Source: Sphingobacterium thalpophilum
GTDB lineage: Bacteria; Bacteroidota; Bacteroidia; Flavobacteriales; Flavobacteriaceae
Direction of reading: 5' to 3'
Length of the DNA stretch: 8,808 nucleotides
Assembly (NCBI GenBank): GCA_943328865.2
Contig: CALQBR020000033.1
Location: forward strand, 1 to 8,808
Shown here: piece after piece, positions 1 through 6,362 of the stretch
Numbering within the stretch: position 1 is the stretch's first letter
Layout: every line of letters starts with the position of its first letter
The notes under the pieces: model-generated
Database searches by the model: none
What the model saw: the letters and a program-made list of their open reading frames with translations, nothing else
Told to the model about the DNA's origin: nothing
Translations under genes and position numbers: made by a program

Positions 1-345
1 ATTTATTTTTATGACAATGAGGTAGTGGAAATCGCGGCTAATATAAAGCCGAGTCATAGAGGAGAACTTGAAATTACAGATGTCAATAAAGAATATTTGA
101 AAAGAGGCAAACTCAAAGTAAGCATACTTGATAGAGGTACTGCATGGCTTGATACCGGAACCTTTCAATCATTAATGCAAGCCGGACAATTTGTTCAGGT
201 TATAGAAGAAAGGCAAGGCTTAAAAATTGGTGCGATTGAGGAAGCGGCCTTTAAAATGGGATTCATTGATGCGGAACAATTACAAGTTTTGGCGCAACCC
301 TTATTGAAAAGTGGCTATGGAACACATTTATTAAGTATTATTTAG
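1..345 (+). CDS. rmlA: Glucose-1-phosphate thymidylyltransferase, C-terminal part (5' end outside window)
   Basis: This is the 3' end of the gene for the enzyme that joins dTTP and glucose-1-phosphate into dTDP-glucose, the first step of dTDP-L-rhamnose synthesis in the cytoplasm. The reading frame is open from base 1, so the gene is cut by the window edge. About 114 codons remain of a family that is usually near 290 residues. Visible family motifs are YFYDN at the very start, GELEITDVN around fragment residues 21-29, and AWLDTGT, whose Asp is fragment residue 51 and matches a metal-binding Asp of the family. EERQGLK follows, and then the C-terminal GYGTHLL. The Met at base 25 that opens the frame in automatic calling is really a GTG Val codon inside the protein. 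The stop is TAG at 343-345. rmlC starts 69 nt downstream, as in ordinary rml operons. The family assignment is secure; only the N-terminal nucleotide-binding half is unseen. Confidence 0.96.
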   Translation: MYFYDNEVVEIAANIKPSHRGELEITDVNKEYLKRGKLKVSILDRGTAWLDTGTFQSLMQAGQFVQVIEERQGLKIGAIEEAAFKMGFIDAEQLQVLAQPLLKSGYGTHLLSII

Positions 346-373
346 GATAATAATATACCCATTCGAATGTGTC

Positions 374-381
374 TAATTTTG
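374..381 (+). promoter_or_regulatory. Possible Bacteroidota -7 promoter element before rmlC
   Basis: TAATTTTG matches the Bacteroidota -7 consensus TAnnTTTG and lies 33 nt before the rmlC ATG. No TTG is seen at the usual -33 distance. A perfect 10-bp palindrome, CATTCGAATG, sits just upstream at 360-369. The motif is short and the sequence AT-rich, so a chance match is quite possible. If real, it would give rmlC and rmlD an internal promoter within the rml operon. Confidence 0.25.
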
Positions 382-414
382 TTATAAATCCCATATAGGA
401 AACTTGTTATAAAA

Positions 415-966
415 ATGAATTTTATCCCCACTAAATTAGAAGGTTGTTTTATCATCGAGCCTAAAATCATTAATGATGAAAGAGGGTATTTTATGGAAAG
501 CTTCAATGAAAATACATTTCAAAAGGGAGTAGGACAATCCGTTCATTTTGTTCAGGATAATCAATCCTTTTCCACAAAAGGAGTCTTGCGTGGATTGCAC
601 TATCAAACTGGAGTTCATGCCCAAGCCAAGTTGGTTCGAGTTCTAAGTGGAGAAGTGCTAGATGTTGTTGTTGATATTAGACCAGGATCAGTTACTTATG
701 GACAGTATGTTTCTGTATTGCTCTCATCAGAAAACCAAAAACAGTTTTTTATTCCAAGAGGGTTTGCCCATGGATTTTTAGTATTGAGTGAAACAGCTAC
801 TTTTTTTTATAAGTGTGATAATTTTTACAATAAAGAAAGTGAAGGAGGGGTGATTTACAATGACCCAGACATAAATATTGATTGGCAATTTCCAATGACC
901 CAATTATTGAAATCGGAGAAAGACTTGATATTACCAACACTTGATAAAGCAAGGAAAGTATGGTAG
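415..966 (+). CDS. rmlC: dTDP-4-dehydrorhamnose 3,5-epimerase
   Basis: This enzyme converts dTDP-4-keto-6-deoxy-glucose to dTDP-4-keto-L-rhamnose, the third step of dTDP-L-rhamnose synthesis. The 183-residue length is normal for the family. The protein is a cupin-type beta barrel. RGLHYQ at residues 59-64 supplies the expected catalytic His62, PRGFAHGF at 114-121 is the second conserved strand, and Tyr132 falls where the family has its catalytic Tyr. YNDPDINIDW at 148-157 is the usual C-terminal signature. The ATG at 415 is preceded by an A-rich stretch and no Shine-Dalgarno site, which is normal for Bacteroidota, and the N-terminus aligns with typical RmlC starts. The last 7 nt overlap the start of rmlD, so the two are probably translationally coupled. 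No key residue appears to be missing. Confidence 0.97.
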   Translation: MNFIPTKLEGCFIIEPKIINDERGYFMESFNENTFQKGVGQSVHFVQDNQSFSTKGVLRGLHYQTGVHAQAKLVRVLSGEVLDVVVDIRPGSVTYGQYVSVLLSSENQKQFFIPRGFAHGFLVLSETATFFYKCDNFYNKESEGGVIYNDPDINIDWQFPMTQLLKSEKDLILPTLDKARKVW

Positions 967-1820
967 TTTTAGTAACAGGAGCGAATGGACAATTAGGGCA
1001 GGCCATACAATCAGTTTCGGGTAATGCTCCCAATATAAATTTTGTGTTTTGTTCATCATCCGAATTAGACATCACTAATTTGCAAATTTGTATTGAAGCG
1101 TTCGAAAAAATTAAACCTGATTTTTGTATTAATGCAGCCGCTTATACAGCAGTAGATAAAGCAGAAAGTGAACCAGAAACAGCGCATTTCATCAATACAA
1201 TTGGAGCTAGAAATATGGCCAAAGTTTGTAAAGAAAATAATACGGTACTTTTACATATTTCTACTGACTTTGTTTTTGATGGGACCTCTATTTTGCCTTA
1301 CACAGAGGATGATTTACCAAATCCAACAGGTGTCTATGGGAAAACAAAATTAGATGGAGAAAAAGCCATTCAGGAGATATGGAATAAATTTCTTATCATC
1401 AGAACCTCATGGGTATATTCACAATTTGGAAACAATTTCATGAAAACCATGTTGCGATTGGCTTCCGAAAGAACGAATTTATCAGTGGTCAATGACCAAA
1501 TAGGAACGCCAACGAATGCTATTGATTTGGCTGAAGTATTAATCAAGATGATCCAATATTGTCAGACTACGCCAATCGAAGTATTTGGTATTTATAATTT
1601 TTCGAATGAAGGACAATGCAGTTGGTATGATTTTGCAAAAAAAATATTTGAAATTAATACCATTAAAATAGATTTACGGCCAATCGCATCAGACAGTTAT
1701 CCAACACCTGCCCAAAGACCCGCTTTTAGTGTTTTAGATAAAAGCAAAATTAAAAAGGTATTTGGAATTGGGATCAAGAATTGGGAAGAGAGTCTGAAAT
1801 CAGTTCCTTTTCTGGTATAA
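960..1820 (+). CDS. rmlD: dTDP-4-dehydrorhamnose reductase
   Basis: This is the last enzyme of dTDP-L-rhamnose synthesis: it reduces dTDP-4-keto-L-rhamnose with NAD(P)H. It is a 286-residue short-chain dehydrogenase of the extended (RmlD) type. The nucleotide-binding glycine motif TGANGQLG is at residues 6-13. INAAAYTAVDKAE is near 58-70, STDFVFDG with the active-site Ser/Thr is at 101-108, and the catalytic pair Tyr126/Lys130 is in YGKTK. RTSWVY at 148-153 and QRPAFSVLD at 252-260 are further RmlD signatures. Length and motifs are complete. The ATG at 960 lies inside the final codons of rmlC (7-nt overlap), and no alternative start upstream is needed because the Rossmann strand begins at residue 2. 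The gene ends the rhamnose module, since the next gene is 189 nt away behind a likely promoter. Confidence 0.97.
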   Translation: MVVLVTGANGQLGQAIQSVSGNAPNINFVFCSSSELDITNLQICIEAFEKIKPDFCINAAAYTAVDKAESEPETAHFINTIGARNMAKVCKENNTVLLHISTDFVFDGTSILPYTEDDLPNPTGVYGKTKLDGEKAIQEIWNKFLIIRTSWVYSQFGNNFMKTMLRLASERTNLSVVNDQIGTPTNAIDLAEVLIKMIQYCQTTPIEVFGIYNFSNEGQCSWYDFAKKIFEINTIKIDLRPIASDSYPTPAQRPAFSVLDKSKIKKVFGIGIKNWEESLKSVPFLV

Positions 1821-2009
1821 GAAAAACAATTGATTGCTCTTGATAATGAGGATTTATAAGAAAGACAAGCAGCGTGATGTTTTACTGGTCTAAACTAAAG
1901 CGACTAACCTAAATGACTCCTTTTATAGATGAATACTCGTTTTTTAACAAATGAAGGGAATTATTGCATTAAGAACAATATATTTGAATTTCAAAAAACT
2001 TTTAAATAA
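1821..2009 (+). other. Intergenic gap between rmlD and the cupin gene
   Basis: This 189-nt stretch has no convincing coding sequence. The only ATG-initiated frame I noticed here (1913-1954, 13 codons) has no family resemblance. I found no strong hairpin followed by a T-run that would act as an intrinsic terminator for rmlD. The 3' part holds the promoter-like motif listed separately at 1979-1986. Confidence 0.6.
1979..1986 (+). promoter_or_regulatory. Probable -7 promoter element for the cupin gene
   Basis: TATATTTG is a full match to the Bacteroidota sigma-A -7 consensus TAnnTTTG. It ends 23 nt before the ATG at 2010, which would give a short leader of roughly 15-20 nt, common in this phylum. 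A TTG occurs at 1964-1966, but only 12 nt upstream, closer than the usual spacing for the -33 element, so that half of the promoter is weak. Confidence 0.4.
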
Positions 2010-2351
2010 ATGGAACACGATACAAGGCCTTGGGGCGAATATTGGGTATTAGAGGATGCAGAAACGCACAAAGTGAAAAGAGTTGAAGTAGATTATAACG
2101 GACGATTATCCTATCAGTACCATAATCATCGCGCGGAAGTGTGGACTATTGTTGCGGGTGTTGGTCGAGTAACATTAGAAGGTGAGGTTACAGATTATAA
2201 AGTAGGCGAGTCAGTTCGAATTCCAAAAGGAGCCAAACATCGTATTGAGAATCCAAATCCAGAACGATTGGTATTTATTGAAGTCCAATATGGGACTTAT
2301 TTTGGCGAAGACGATATTGTCCGTTTGGAAGACGATTATAGCAGAGAGTAA
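2010..2351 (+). CDS. Stand-alone cupin, mannose-6-phosphate isomerase type II (ManC C-terminal)-like
   Basis: This is a 113-residue single-domain cupin. It resembles the phosphomannose isomerase domain at the C-terminus of bifunctional ManC/AlgA proteins, without the guanylyltransferase domain. RPWGEYWVLE at residues 6-15 is the typical opening of that domain. Cupin motif 1 follows, with His38, His40 and Glu43 as likely metal ligands and Gly50 closing it. Motif 2 fits exactly: Gly66, Pro72, Gly74, His77 and Asn81. The ending YFGEDDIVRLEDDYSR is also characteristic of the family. Proteins of this kind are usually annotated as mannose-6-phosphate isomerase or phosphomannose isomerase-like cupins and occur in polysaccharide loci, but the isomerase activity of the short forms is not assured. 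A sugar-phosphate or sugar-nucleotide isomerase/epimerase role is an inference. The gene is set apart from both neighbours by 189 and 235 nt and seems to have its own promoter. Confidence 0.85.
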   Translation: MEHDTRPWGEYWVLEDAETHKVKRVEVDYNGRLSYQYHNHRAEVWTIVAGVGRVTLEGEVTDYKVGESVRIPKGAKHRIENPNPERLVFIEVQYGTYFGEDDIVRLEDDYSRE

Positions 2352-2398
2352 AGGAATCTCAATGTTAAAATTTCGTTTAAAATAGACAGACATTTAAT

Positions 2399-2423
2399 AT
2401 TAACCTTTTGATTAAAGGTTAAT
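2399..2423 (+). terminator. Hairpin downstream of the cupin gene, possible weak terminator
   Basis: ATTAACCTTT at 2399-2408 pairs perfectly with AAAGGTTAAT at 2414-2423, giving a 10-bp stem with a 5-nt loop. The stem contains only two G-C pairs. The nearest T-run (seven T, 2447-2453) begins 23 nt beyond the stem rather than directly after it. It sits 47 nt after the cupin stop codon, a sensible place for a terminator, but the geometry is poor. It could instead be an operator for the gene downstream. Confidence 0.35.
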
Positions 2424-2438
2424 TGCACTTAATTGCAC
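2419..2438 (+). repeat. Perfect 10-bp tandem direct repeat (TTAATTGCAC x2)
   Basis: Two exact, abutting copies of TTAATTGCAC lie at 2419-2428 and 2429-2438. The first copy overlaps the 3' arm of the hairpin at 2399-2423. An 11-nt relative, TTAATTTGCAC, recurs at 2574-2584 in the promoter of the next gene. The period of 10 bp is close to one helical turn, which would suit a protein bound on one face of the DNA, but no binding protein can be named from the sequence. Confidence 0.5.
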
Positions 2439-2573
2439 AAAAATAATTTTTTTGATAAAGCGAGATTAATTTATTTTTCAATAATAATAGGAATCAAATA
2501 ATTGGTGGTTTTCTTTTTCAGTAAGGAATAAACAAAAATAGAGTTCCGAATTAATGTAGAAATAAATGATGTT

Positions 2574-2586
2574 TTAATTTGCACCC
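2574..2586 (+). promoter_or_regulatory. Flavobacterial-type -7/initiation region before the OstA-like gene
   Basis: The sequence TTAATTTGCACCC resembles the TTTGC(A/C)-type -7 and initiation region often seen before genes in flavobacteria. Against the TAnnTTTG consensus it has one mismatch (TT for TA). No TTG is visible at the normal -33 position. Transcription from it would start at about 2586-2590, on top of the first possible TTG start codon, which bears on the choice of start for the gene. Confidence 0.45.
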
Positions 2587-5013
2587 TTGAAAATAAATCT
2601 GTTGAAAAAAATAATAATTTTTATCGGTTTTCTAATTTTAAACATCGCTTTTGTTTTTGGACAAAAAGCGAATAAAATAGTTATTACAAATGCAGATTTT
2701 TCAGATTTAAATGAAATTGAACTACCGGGTGTTTTTTTGTTAACGGGCAATGTGATTGCTGTCCACGATGGGGTGGTATTAAAATGTAATAAAGCGTATT
2801 ATTATAAAGAGGAGAATTATATAAAGGCTTTTGGCGCCGTTCAAATGATTCAAGGGGATACTTTGTATTTGAATAGCAAATATGCCGAATATGATGGAAA
2901 TCTGAAGAAGGCTTTTGCCTCGGGGAGTGTGGTTATGACTTCGCCAGAGTCGAAAATGGCAACGGATACTATTCATTTTGATCGAAATACTCAAGAAGCC
3001 TTTTTTAATACTAACGGTACGATTGTTAATAAGAACAACACACTAAAAAGCAAAGCAGGCAGGTATTATGTCAAAGAAAAAAAATACCAGTTTTTATCTG
3101 CTGTAGAGTTAACTAATCCAGAATATGTAATAAAGTCAAACCATTTAGATTATAAAACCCAACAAGGTGCTTCTTATTTATATGGACCATCGACAATAAA
3201 AGGAAAAAAAACCTTTATTTATACAGAAAATGGAGTGTATATCAGCAAAAAGAACATTGGGCATTTTTTAAGAAAATCCTATATAAAATATAAAGATCGA
3301 TTAATTGAAGCGGATAGTTTATACTATGACAGAAAAATAGAGTTTGCTTCAGGAACTAACAATGTAAAAATTACTGACTCTATAAATAAATCGATCGTAA
3401 GGGGACATTATGGAGAAGTTTATAAAAATAAAGATTCGCTGTTTATCACTAAACATGCATCCATTAGTACTTTGGCAGAGAAAGATTCGATGTTTATTCA
3501 TGCTAAAAGAATCATAGTAACTGGAAAAATTGGAGAGCGAACCATACGAGGATTTAATAATGTGCGATTCTTTACAAAAGACCTAAGCGGAAAATGCGAT
3601 TCAATCCATTCTAGTCAAAAAAACAGACTTACACAGCTTATTGGGAAACCTATTCTTTGGAATGCTGAAAATCAACTAACCGGAGACTTGATGCACCTTA
3701 TTGGCGAGAATAAAACGGACAGGCTAGATTCGCTTAAAGTATTAAACAATGCTTTTATAGTATCAAAGGATACAGTCGGAACAGGATATAATCAAGTTAA
3801 GGGACTGAATTTGTATTCTAAATTTAAAGACAACAAAATTTATGAAACGGATGTTGTAAAAAACACAGAAGTTATATTCTATTTGCGAAACGATAAGCAA
3901 GAACTTATTGGAATAGATAAAAAAGTAAGTAGTCGGATCAATATGGTGATGGACCAAGAGAGTCAAATAGAAAGTATTACCTTTTTTACGAATGTGGAAG
4001 GGGATACGTATCCTGAGGCAGAACTCCCTGAAAACGCAAGAAAACTTCGAGGTTTTATTTGGCGAGGGGATGAACGTATCAAAACCAAAGAAGAAATTTT
4101 TCCGTCTGACGAAGTAATATTGGATAAGAAAATTGTAGAGCAGAGTAGGTTGAGATATGACGAAAGAAGAAAAGTTCAAGAGATAGAGAAATTCAAATTA
4201 AAAGACCATATTAATGGAGATTCTTTTTATGAAGAGATTTTTAGGAAGTATAATAATTTTATAATTATTGATAAGAATGGGGTAATGCTTTTAGTGAGAA
4301 ACAACAAATTTAAATTTCCCGCGAATCCTAATGCCGTAATAAAATATAAAAAGACAAATCCAAAATTTAAAAAAGAGGTTAATTTGGATTATAAAATTTG
4401 GGATTGGAACACCATGCCAGGGAAAAAATACGACGGGGGATTATTTAATGGAACAGAACAGGTAGAAGTAGTAGAAATACCTAATAAAGAGTATTTATCT
4501 TATGAAGAGCTATTTAATCTTTACAACAATAGATTGGTAATAGATAGAAATGGGATGGAGTTGTTAGTACAAGACCGAAAATTTAAGTTTCCTGCAGATG
4601 GAAATGCGGTTATTAGTTTAAAAAAGCACAATCCAAAATGCAAAAAAGTAGTAAAAATAAATCAGATTTTATGGGATTGGAGTACCATGCCCGGAAAGGA
4701 ATATGATGGAGGGTTGTTTTCGGGAAATGAAGTATTAGAGTATATAGAAATACCTGAAAATAAAAATTTATCATATGAAGAGCTATTTAAACTGTACAAT
4801 AATAGATTGGTCATAGATAGTAGTGGTATGGAAATGTTAGTTAAAGATGGAAAATTTAAGTTTCCAGCTGATGAAAATGCCATCAATAATTTCAAAAAAA
4901 ATAATCCAAAATATAAAAATAGGGTAAAAATAAATCAGGTTTTATGGGATTGGAATACGATGCCAGGAAAAGAATATGACGGAGGATTATTTACAGGGAA
5001 TGAGATTAAATGA
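2587..5013 (+). CDS. OstA/LptA-like periplasmic protein with C-terminal triple repeat
   Basis: This predicted 808-residue exported protein combines a Bacteroidota OstA-like region with an unusual tail. Residues 1-25 form a signal peptide (Lys-Lys, a hydrophobic core near 9-24, then FVFG-Q). Residues ~30-240 resemble the OstA-like/LptA-type beta domain, with short repeating strands of the kind LLTGNV, AFASGSVVM and ADSLYYD. The similarity style continues to ~492, ending in GDTYPEAELPENARKLRGFIWR, typical of the end of these proteins. Family members are linked to LPS transport across the periplasm. After a charged linker (~495-545), three 91-residue repeats follow (546-636, 637-727, 728-808) that I cannot assign. 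Family members usually end soon after RGFIWR, so the tail is an extension. There is no in-frame ATG between the upstream stop at 2575-2577 and the signal peptide, so the start is TTG, either at 2587 or at 2602; 2602 gives MKKIIIF and leaves room for a leader. The end overlaps the flippase start by 4 nt, indicating coupling to polysaccharide export. Confidence 0.85.
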   Translation: MKINLLKKIIIFIGFLILNIAFVFGQKANKIVITNADFSDLNEIELPGVFLLTGNVIAVHDGVVLKCNKAYYYKEENYIKAFGAVQMIQGDTLYLNSKYAEYDGNLKKAFASGSVVMTSPESKMATDTIHFDRNTQEAFFNTNGTIVNKNNTLKSKAGRYYVKEKKYQFLSAVELTNPEYVIKSNHLDYKTQQGASYLYGPSTIKGKKTFIYTENGVYISKKNIGHFLRKSYIKYKDRLIEADSLYYDRKIEFASGTNNVKITDSINKSIVRGHYGEVYKNKDSLFITKHASISTLAEKDSMFIHAKRIIVTGKIGERTIRGFNNVRFFTKDLSGKCDSIHSSQKNRLTQLIGKPILWNAENQLTGDLMHLIGENKTDRLDSLKVLNNAFIVSKDTVGTGYNQVKGLNLYSKFKDNKIYETDVVKNTEVIFYLRNDKQELIGIDKKVSSRINMVMDQESQIESITFFTNVEGDTYPEAELPENARKLRGFIWRGDERIKTKEEIFPSDEVILDKKIVEQSRLRYDERRKVQEIEKFKLKDHINGDSFYEEIFRKYNNFIIIDKNGVMLLVRNNKFKFPANPNAVIKYKKTNPKFKKEVNLDYKIWDWNTMPGKKYDGGLFNGTEQVEVVEIPNKEYLSYEELFNLYNNRLVIDRNGMELLVQDRKFKFPADGNAVISLKKHNPKCKKVVKINQILWDWSTMPGKEYDGGLFSGNEVLEYIEIPENKNLSYEELFKLYNNRLVIDSSGMEMLVKDGKFKFPADENAINNFKKNNPKYKNRVKINQVLWDWNTMPGKEYDGGLFTGNEIK
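4222..5010 (+). repeat. Three in-frame 273-bp (91-codon) repeats in the OstA-like gene
   Basis: The units are 4222-4494, 4495-4767 and 4768-5010; the last lacks most of the linker and ends at the stop codon. Each starts with a YEE-F-YNN segment followed by (I/V)ID-x-x-G, KFKFPA, NA(V/I) and NPK. Each then has a near-invariant block WDWxTMPGKxYDGGLFxG. By hand count, units 2 and 3 agree at about 61 of 80 residues and units 1 and 2 at about 48 of 80, so unit 1 is the oldest or most diverged. Units 2 and 3 also share nucleotide blocks such as TATGAAGAGCTATTTA, which points to a fairly recent duplication. In units 1 and 2, 16 residues ending in an E(I)P-type stretch join one unit to the next. Function unknown. 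Confidence 0.92.
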
Positions 5014-6347
5014 TGAAAACTATCGTTAATAGAATGTTTCAGGATGCATGCGCTATTGTTGAGAAATTAAGGGCAAATACTTTTATACTTCAGAGTATCA
5101 ATACGATGATTTTAAGAGTAATTGGTGTAATAACGCTCTTTGGGTTTACGCTTTTTTTAACTCACAATTACAGTCCTGCAATTGTTGGGCAATACGACTT
5201 TATAAGAACTTTTCTTCTTGTTGTTGGGAGTTTGTGTTTGTTGGGGACAGAACAATCGATTCTATATTTTGCAGGAATAATTAAGGGGCAAGGGAATAGT
5301 GGTGAATTGAAAAAGATTTATTTAAAGAAAGTAACAATTATTTTCTTTACCTCAATGATTCCTATTTTAGTTGTTTTTCTAACAGGAGAAAAAATAATTA
5401 ACCATTTCTTTAATGATAACTTTATTTATTTGTTATTAATTAAATCTACTGCGATTTTATTCTTCTACTGTATTACCATTCTTAATACGGAAACATTTAG
5501 AGCATTAGATAGAGTGTACACAGCAGAATTGTTTAGAAACACATTTAAATATTTGTCGGTTATTATTGGCGCTATTTATTTGCTCCACAATCACCAACAG
5601 GAATATTTGGTGGATTCTTTTTTAATAGGATTTATTCTTTTGTCAATTGTTTCATTTTTCATGATTCTTTTTGATTTTAATAGGTTAGATGTCAAAGCCA
5701 CAGATTTGAACAGTATATCTTACAAAGAATTAATTGTTAAATCATACCCAATGGCAATTAGTGGAATGGCATTTTTTTTAATAATGAGCTTTGATATTTT
5801 CTTTATAAAAAAGTATTATGGAAATGAAGCGGTTGCCTATTACTCAACTTCTATGAAAATTATTACTATTTTATCGATGATAATAATTTCAGTAAACATA
5901 AATGTTTCTACAAAGATTGCTGAATATTTTTCAAGTCAAAATACAATTGAATTAAGGAAAACTATAAAAAGCAGTACTAGATTAATCTTTTTTATTTGCT
6001 TTCCACTTGTGGTATTAATATGTCTTTTTTCAAAAACAATTTTAAATTTCTTTGGTGAAGGTTATGAGGAAGCTTCATCTGCATTGATCTTATTGATGGT
6101 AGGGCAAGGAATTACTGCTGCTTTTGGTTCAACATCTATTTACTTAAATATGACAGGAAGGCAAGCCCTTTATCAATATATATTAATAGTTGCAGTACTC
6201 ATAGATCTTATCTTAAATATTGTATTGGTTCCAATTTATGGAATGTTAGGGGCGGCAATAGCATTTACGGGATGTTCTATTTTCTGGATCGTAACTACCG
6301 CAATTATAATTTATAAGAAAGATAGAATTATAATATTTTTACATTAA
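5010..6347 (+). CDS. Wzx-type polysaccharide flippase (MOP superfamily)
   Basis: This 445-residue polytopic inner-membrane protein would move the undecaprenyl-linked repeat unit from the cytoplasmic to the periplasmic face. About 12 hydrophobic segments can be picked out, roughly at residues 33-51, 63-80, 108-126, 139-158, 180-192, 203-222, 247-266, 279-299, 324-343, 355-378, 389-408 and 412-434. Family-like features are the N-terminal segment ending near SPAIVGQYDF (55-64), FFGEGYEEA near 347-355 followed by a helix starting MVGQG, SIYLNMTGRQ near 376-385, and LNIVLVPIYGMLGAAIA (402-418). These are typical of the polysaccharide-transporter branch of the MOP superfamily. Two ATGs in a row (5010 and 5013) are possible starts, overlapping the upstream gene by 4 or 1 nt. 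Substrate cannot be deduced, because Wzx proteins diverge with their repeat unit. I give no symbol beyond the class, although wzx would be usual. Confidence 0.9.
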   Translation: MMKTIVNRMFQDACAIVEKLRANTFILQSINTMILRVIGVITLFGFTLFLTHNYSPAIVGQYDFIRTFLLVVGSLCLLGTEQSILYFAGIIKGQGNSGELKKIYLKKVTIIFFTSMIPILVVFLTGEKIINHFFNDNFIYLLLIKSTAILFFYCITILNTETFRALDRVYTAELFRNTFKYLSVIIGAIYLLHNHQQEYLVDSFLIGFILLSIVSFFMILFDFNRLDVKATDLNSISYKELIVKSYPMAISGMAFFLIMSFDIFFIKKYYGNEAVAYYSTSMKIITILSMIIISVNINVSTKIAEYFSSQNTIELRKTIKSSTRLIFFICFPLVVLICLFSKTILNFFGEGYEEASSALILLMVGQGITAAFGSTSIYLNMTGRQALYQYILIVAVLIDLILNIVLVPIYGMLGAAIAFTGCSIFWIVTTAIIIYKKDRIIIFLH

Positions 6348-6362
6348 TTTAAAATTATTTAA

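Noticed and set aside
360..369. Perfect palindrome CATTCGAATG before rmlC as an operator
   Set aside because: A single 10-bp palindrome with no second copy or flanking extension is too weak to call as a regulatory site. It is mentioned only with the promoter-like motif.
797..1075. 92-codon - strand frame across the rmlC/rmlD junction
   Set aside because: It lies antisense to two clear enzyme genes and shows no family features, including its Cys/Pro-rich stretch.
1913..1954. 13-codon ATG-initiated frame in the gap after rmlD
   Set aside because: It is too short, with no ribosome-binding context or recognisable motif. Frames of this size are expected by chance in AT-rich DNA.
3763..4179. 138-codon open frame on the - strand inside the OstA-like gene
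   Set aside because: It is a shadow of the real coding frame: Phe/Ile/Ser-rich composition from reversed AT-rich codons, no recognisable family, and wholly contained in a well-supported gene.
4696..4728. Similarity of the YDGGLF-G motif in the OstA tail to MORN repeats
   Set aside because: MORN repeats have a period of about 23 residues with several Tyr/Gly motifs per unit. Here the motif occurs once per 91 residues, so the resemblance is superficial.
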